DNA from: Halospina sp040196175
Lineage (GTDB): Bacteria > Pseudomonadota > Gammaproteobacteria > Pseudomonadales > Oleiphilaceae
Reading direction: 5' to 3'
NCBI RefSeq assembly: GCF_040196175.1
Contig: NZ_JBEFNF010000008.1
Span: forward strand, 72,075 to 136,074
Length of the DNA: 64,000 nucleotides
Each line of letters opens with the position of its first letter. Position 1 is the stretch's first letter. A model generated the notes under the pieces. It saw nothing but the letters and a program-made list of their open reading frames with translations. It was not told the DNA's origin and searched no databases. Of this stretch, positions 61,499 through 64,000 are shown piece by piece. The translations under genes were made by a program, and so were the position numbers.

Positions 61499-64000
61499 TC
61501 AGGTATCGATATTAAGCTGATTATTATTCATCAACTCCTGAATAAAGTCCTGTGAGCTTTCCCCGTCCATGCTTACGTTCTGAAGTGTCACGATTTGGTC
61601 GGCGTTGGCCTTATTGCCCCCAAGATCACCGTCGCTATTAAGATACAGGGTCGTATTGCTGCCATCCTCCTCCGCCATGATGTAACCCTCCAGGCTCGCC
61701 TCATCCTCTTCTCCCTGCAGCAGATCCGCAAAGTCCAGACGATCCGCCTCGCTGTTACTAGTAACATTGCCCTTGGTAAAGTCAGTAACGGTGTCCTGCG
61801 CGGGAGTGATTTGCGATCCCTGATCGCCGAGTTCCCAGCGGAAAGTATCGGCGCCTAGACCACCGGTGAGAATGTCATTGCCGGCGCCGCCGGTGAGAAT
61901 ATCGTTAGCACTAACACCCTCAAGCCGGTCCTCACCGCCAGTGCCGGTGACAATCACAGAATTCCAGCTCGCGTCGGCATTAACATCGTCAAAGCTGTTA
62001 TCGCCATTAACCTGATCCTCCCAATTCAGATCACCCACGGCGTCCGCATTATCCTCCACATAGTTTTCACCGTCTGGATTCAGTCCTGGCTGGTCAAAGA
62101 AAGCCGGAGCTTGCTGCCCACTCAACACGGTGTTGCCAGCCTCAACTTGCCACTCACCATCATCGTTTTTGGAAAAGGTGACATCGGTTTCATCGCTCAG
62201 ATTGTTATTAAGCGTTCCACCATTGGGAATGATAAAGAACCCAACCTCACTCTCAGCGTAACCAGTCAGTTCAAACACATCGCCCTGATTCGCATTGGAT
62301 GAGTTCGCCCAGATGACCTTTCCATCTTTGGGCGTACCATCTTCATTCTTCACGTAATACCCCAGACTGTTGTTATAGCCGGCCTCACCGTCGTAATTCG
62401 TCAGAACGAGTGTCTGCTCAGTGCTGGGTGTGGCTGGTGTCAGATCAACCGTTTGCGTCGTTGTGGCGCTATCGCTGTTCGATTGCTCGGTTGAGATTGC
62501 TTCAACAGTCAGCGTTGCCGAGTCACTGACTTCGCTGGGGACCGTTAACGACAGTGCGCTAATATCCCAGTCGGTGACATCGATACTGGTATCTCCAGCC
62601 TCAGCCTTGAATGCATGGCCATTACCATCGGTTAACTCAGAGCCAACCGGCAGATCGTTAACAACAAGCGCCAAGGACTCTGAGCCGTCGGTATCGACCA
62701 AAGACGAATCAATCGCCACATCATAACTGTAGCTGGTCTTGGACAGGGCCAGGTCATCGATGAATATGCCTCGCCCGTCTGGCTGATCATTGTCAGAAGC
62801 CTCACGCAGAACGATAGTCTGTTCAGTACCATCTCCCTCAAAGGTAACACTGCCGCTACGCCAGCTGGCCTCGTTCAGTGAACTACCATCTTCAGAGAAG
62901 GTGCCAACGACCTCACCATCCACTACAACCTCGAAAACATTGATTGACTCGTCGAAGCCAGGGCGTGGGCTGTACTGAAAGTCTAGGGTGTATTGAGCGT
63001 CATTCTCTGTTTGAACGCTGCGCTGAATACTGGGTGCATTTTTAAAAGTAGTCGAGTTATTCAACTCTATGTACTGGGAACCAACCGCCGCGTCTGTGCC
63101 ATAGGTCTCATCACGAAGCTCTATCGCCTCAGCACCGGGGCCCGGAATCCAGCCATCTACCTCATCGACAAATCCGTCCGTAGCTGTCTCCGAGTCCAGA
63201 TCACTGCGGTAGAACTCATTAAGTACAGGTACTCCCTGAGATACAGAGAGATTCAGGTCTGGTTTATCGGCAACCGCCGTGATGCTCAGGTCCAGTTTTC
63301 CTGTTGCCTGACCTCCATTGCCGTCTTGAACGGTATAACCCACCTCCGGGACACTACCACTCCAATCGGCAGTTGGCTCAAAAATGTAGTCACCGTTTTC
63401 TTCTAATTTGAATGTCCCCTCAGCCAGACCAACCGAATCGCCTGCTGCATAAGAGCTATTACCGACTTCGAAACCCGTTACAGTCAGATTATCGCCATCC
63501 TTGTCACTGTCGTTGCCTAGCACGTTTCCAGTGATGGACTTGTCTTCATTTGCAGAGGCTGAATCGTTTTCTGCAACCGGCGCAGAATTGATGCTCTGGT
63601 CATCACCCACACCTTCATTTCCAGCCAGATCGATGAAGCTGCCATCATCTACCGTGATAGAGATCGGGCCCGAACCATCCGCCGTTAATGCGGCGGTATA
63701 GCTTACCGTGCCGTCATTATTCACTGTTCGTGCGCTCAAGTCGGCAAGAGAGCCGCCCGTAACGCCCGCACTGGAGAGGTCAAAGCCTTGAACTTCTTCA
63801 CTGAAGGTGAAGGTGATTTCGGCCTCTTCTCCTGATGCCAGGGTTGATTTGGTGGAGCTGATTTCAAGTGTTGGTGCAGCCTCATCCACGCTGTGCGTCG
63901 AGGTCGCGGTGGTTTCGACCGTGTTGCCCGCCGCATCCGTGGAGCTCACCACCACGTCGAACTCGGTGTCCGCCGCCAGGTCGGCGCCGTCCACGTCCAC
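61499..64000 (-). CDS. giant type I-secreted RTX/VCBS-repeat adhesin (N-terminus beyond window)
   Basis: Partial gene, open from the right edge; 833 residues and a stop are visible. It has a bacterial Ig-like repeat (TFSEEVQGFDLSSAGVTGG), a VCBS/cadherin-like unit (SAPVAENDSASANEDKSITG), carbohydrate-binding-like beta regions and RTX nonapeptides (GGAGNDILTGGLGADTFRW). The C-terminal secretion domain (DTVTDFTKGN...ADRLDFADLL) marks type I export. Such proteins are surface adhesins or biofilm matrix components stabilised by calcium. The composition is strongly acidic. No secretion genes lie in the window. Confidence 0.9.
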   Translation of the reverse strand: MDVDGADLAADTEFDVVVSSTDAAGNTVETTATSTHSVDEAAPTLEISSTKSTLASGEEAEITFTFSEEVQGFDLSSAGVTGGSLADLSARTVNNDGTVSYTAALTADGSGPISITVDDGSFIDLAGNEGVGDDQSINSAPVAENDSASANEDKSITGNVLGNDSDKDGDNLTVTGFEVGNSSYAAGDSVGLAEGTFKLEENGDYIFEPTADWSGSVPEVGYTVQDGNGGQATGKLDLSITAVADKPDLNLSVSQGVPVLNEFYRSDLDSETATDGFVDEVDGWIPGPGAEAIELRDETYGTDAAVGSQYIELNNSTTFKNAPSIQRSVQTENDAQYTLDFQYSPRPGFDESINVFEVVVDGEVVGTFSEDGSSLNEASWRSGSVTFEGDGTEQTIVLREASDNDQPDGRGIFIDDLALSKTSYSYDVAIDSSLVDTDGSESLALVVNDLPVGSELTDGNGHAFKAEAGDTSIDVTDWDISALSLTVPSEVSDSATLTVEAISTEQSNSDSATTTQTVDLTPATPSTEQTLVLTNYDGEAGYNNSLGYYVKNEDGTPKDGKVIWANSSNANQGDVFELTGYAESEVGFFIIPNGGTLNNNLSDETDVTFSKNDDGEWQVEAGNTVLSGQQAPAFFDQPGLNPDGENYVEDNADAVGDLNWEDQVNGDNSFDDVNADASWNSVIVTGTGGEDRLEGVSANDILTGGAGNDILTGGLGADTFRWELGDQGSQITPAQDTVTDFTKGNVTSNSEADRLDFADLLQGEEDEASLEGYIMAEEDGSNTTLYLNSDGDLGGNKANADQIVTLQNVSMDGESSQDFIQELMNNNQLNIDT

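Overview
The window is a contiguous, gene-dense piece of a GC-rich chromosome from a gammaproteobacterium. Local gene orders such as oxyR-recG, gmk-rpoZ-spoT-ridA, rph/crc/pyrE and crbR-acs beside a DUF4212/VC_2705-type symporter resemble the Marinobacter / Halospina / Halovibrio / Pseudomonas neighbourhood. A marine or halophilic lifestyle is plausible from the acetate symporter, the RTX adhesin and the DUF families, but the species cannot be named from the sequence alone. I found no rRNA, tRNA, CRISPR array, insertion sequence or prophage. No gene-free stretch exceeds 300 bp.

Region 1 (1-8.1 kb) is mixed housekeeping: the N-terminal part of a WbpM/CapD-type sugar-nucleotide dehydratase, a rhodanese, a Crp/Fnr-type regulator, a DUF2452 protein, an adenosine-kinase-like PfkB enzyme with a hairpin-rich leader, a radical SAM protein, a crotonase, a patatin and small envelope proteins.

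Region 2 (8.1-18.4 kb) is the most interesting part and reads as a selenometabolite island. It holds a selenophosphate synthetase fused to an FAD oxidoreductase (selD), a SenB-type selenosugar synthase, a SenA/EgtB-type non-haem iron C-Se bond-forming enzyme, a stand-alone OvoA-C-terminal-type methyltransferase and a three-gene ABC transporter of the putative selenate class. Two paralogous outer-membrane beta-barrel genes bracket it. There is no EgtD (hercynine-forming) gene in the window but there is an OvoA-like N-methyltransferase. The best prediction is therefore a selenium analogue of ovothiol (ovoselenol-type) rather than selenoneine. Proposed flow: Se oxyanion uptake, reduction, selenophosphate (SelD), seleno-GlcNAc (SenB), Se transfer to histidine (SenA-like), then N-methylation.

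Region 3 (18.5-26.3 kb) has a degenerate HD-GYP protein, a PCu(A)C copper chaperone, a DUF2489 protein, an HDOD protein, recG, oxyR (lacking the usual resolving cysteine) and a short-chain reductase/epimerase.

Region 4 (26.3-39.2 kb) is an acetate-use module: the CrbS-like symporter-sensor hybrid kinase, a PhaC-like hydrolase, the CrbR-like regulator, acs, the divergent DUF4212 plus solute:sodium symporter, a DUF294/CBS protein and a DnaQ-type exonuclease. A 16-bp perfect palindrome lies between acs and the symporter.

Region 5 (39.2-51 kb) is core metabolism: ridA, spoT, rpoZ, gmk, rph, a Crc-like protein, pyrE, a DUF4124 protein, a phasin-like protein, polA, cobS and djlA.

Region 6 (51-64 kb) carries a PP2C-kinase fusion, a Glu-Pro-repeat lipoprotein, a GH84 hexosaminidase, a SulP transporter with a universal stress protein, a solute-binding protein, GspB and GspA/ExeA, a DUF3147 protein and the C-terminal 833 residues of a giant type I-secreted repeat protein that runs off the right edge. 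A small family of compound palindromes occurs in intergenic gaps at about 3.95-4.05 and 12.14-12.24 kb, with a looser relative at about 9.0 kb.
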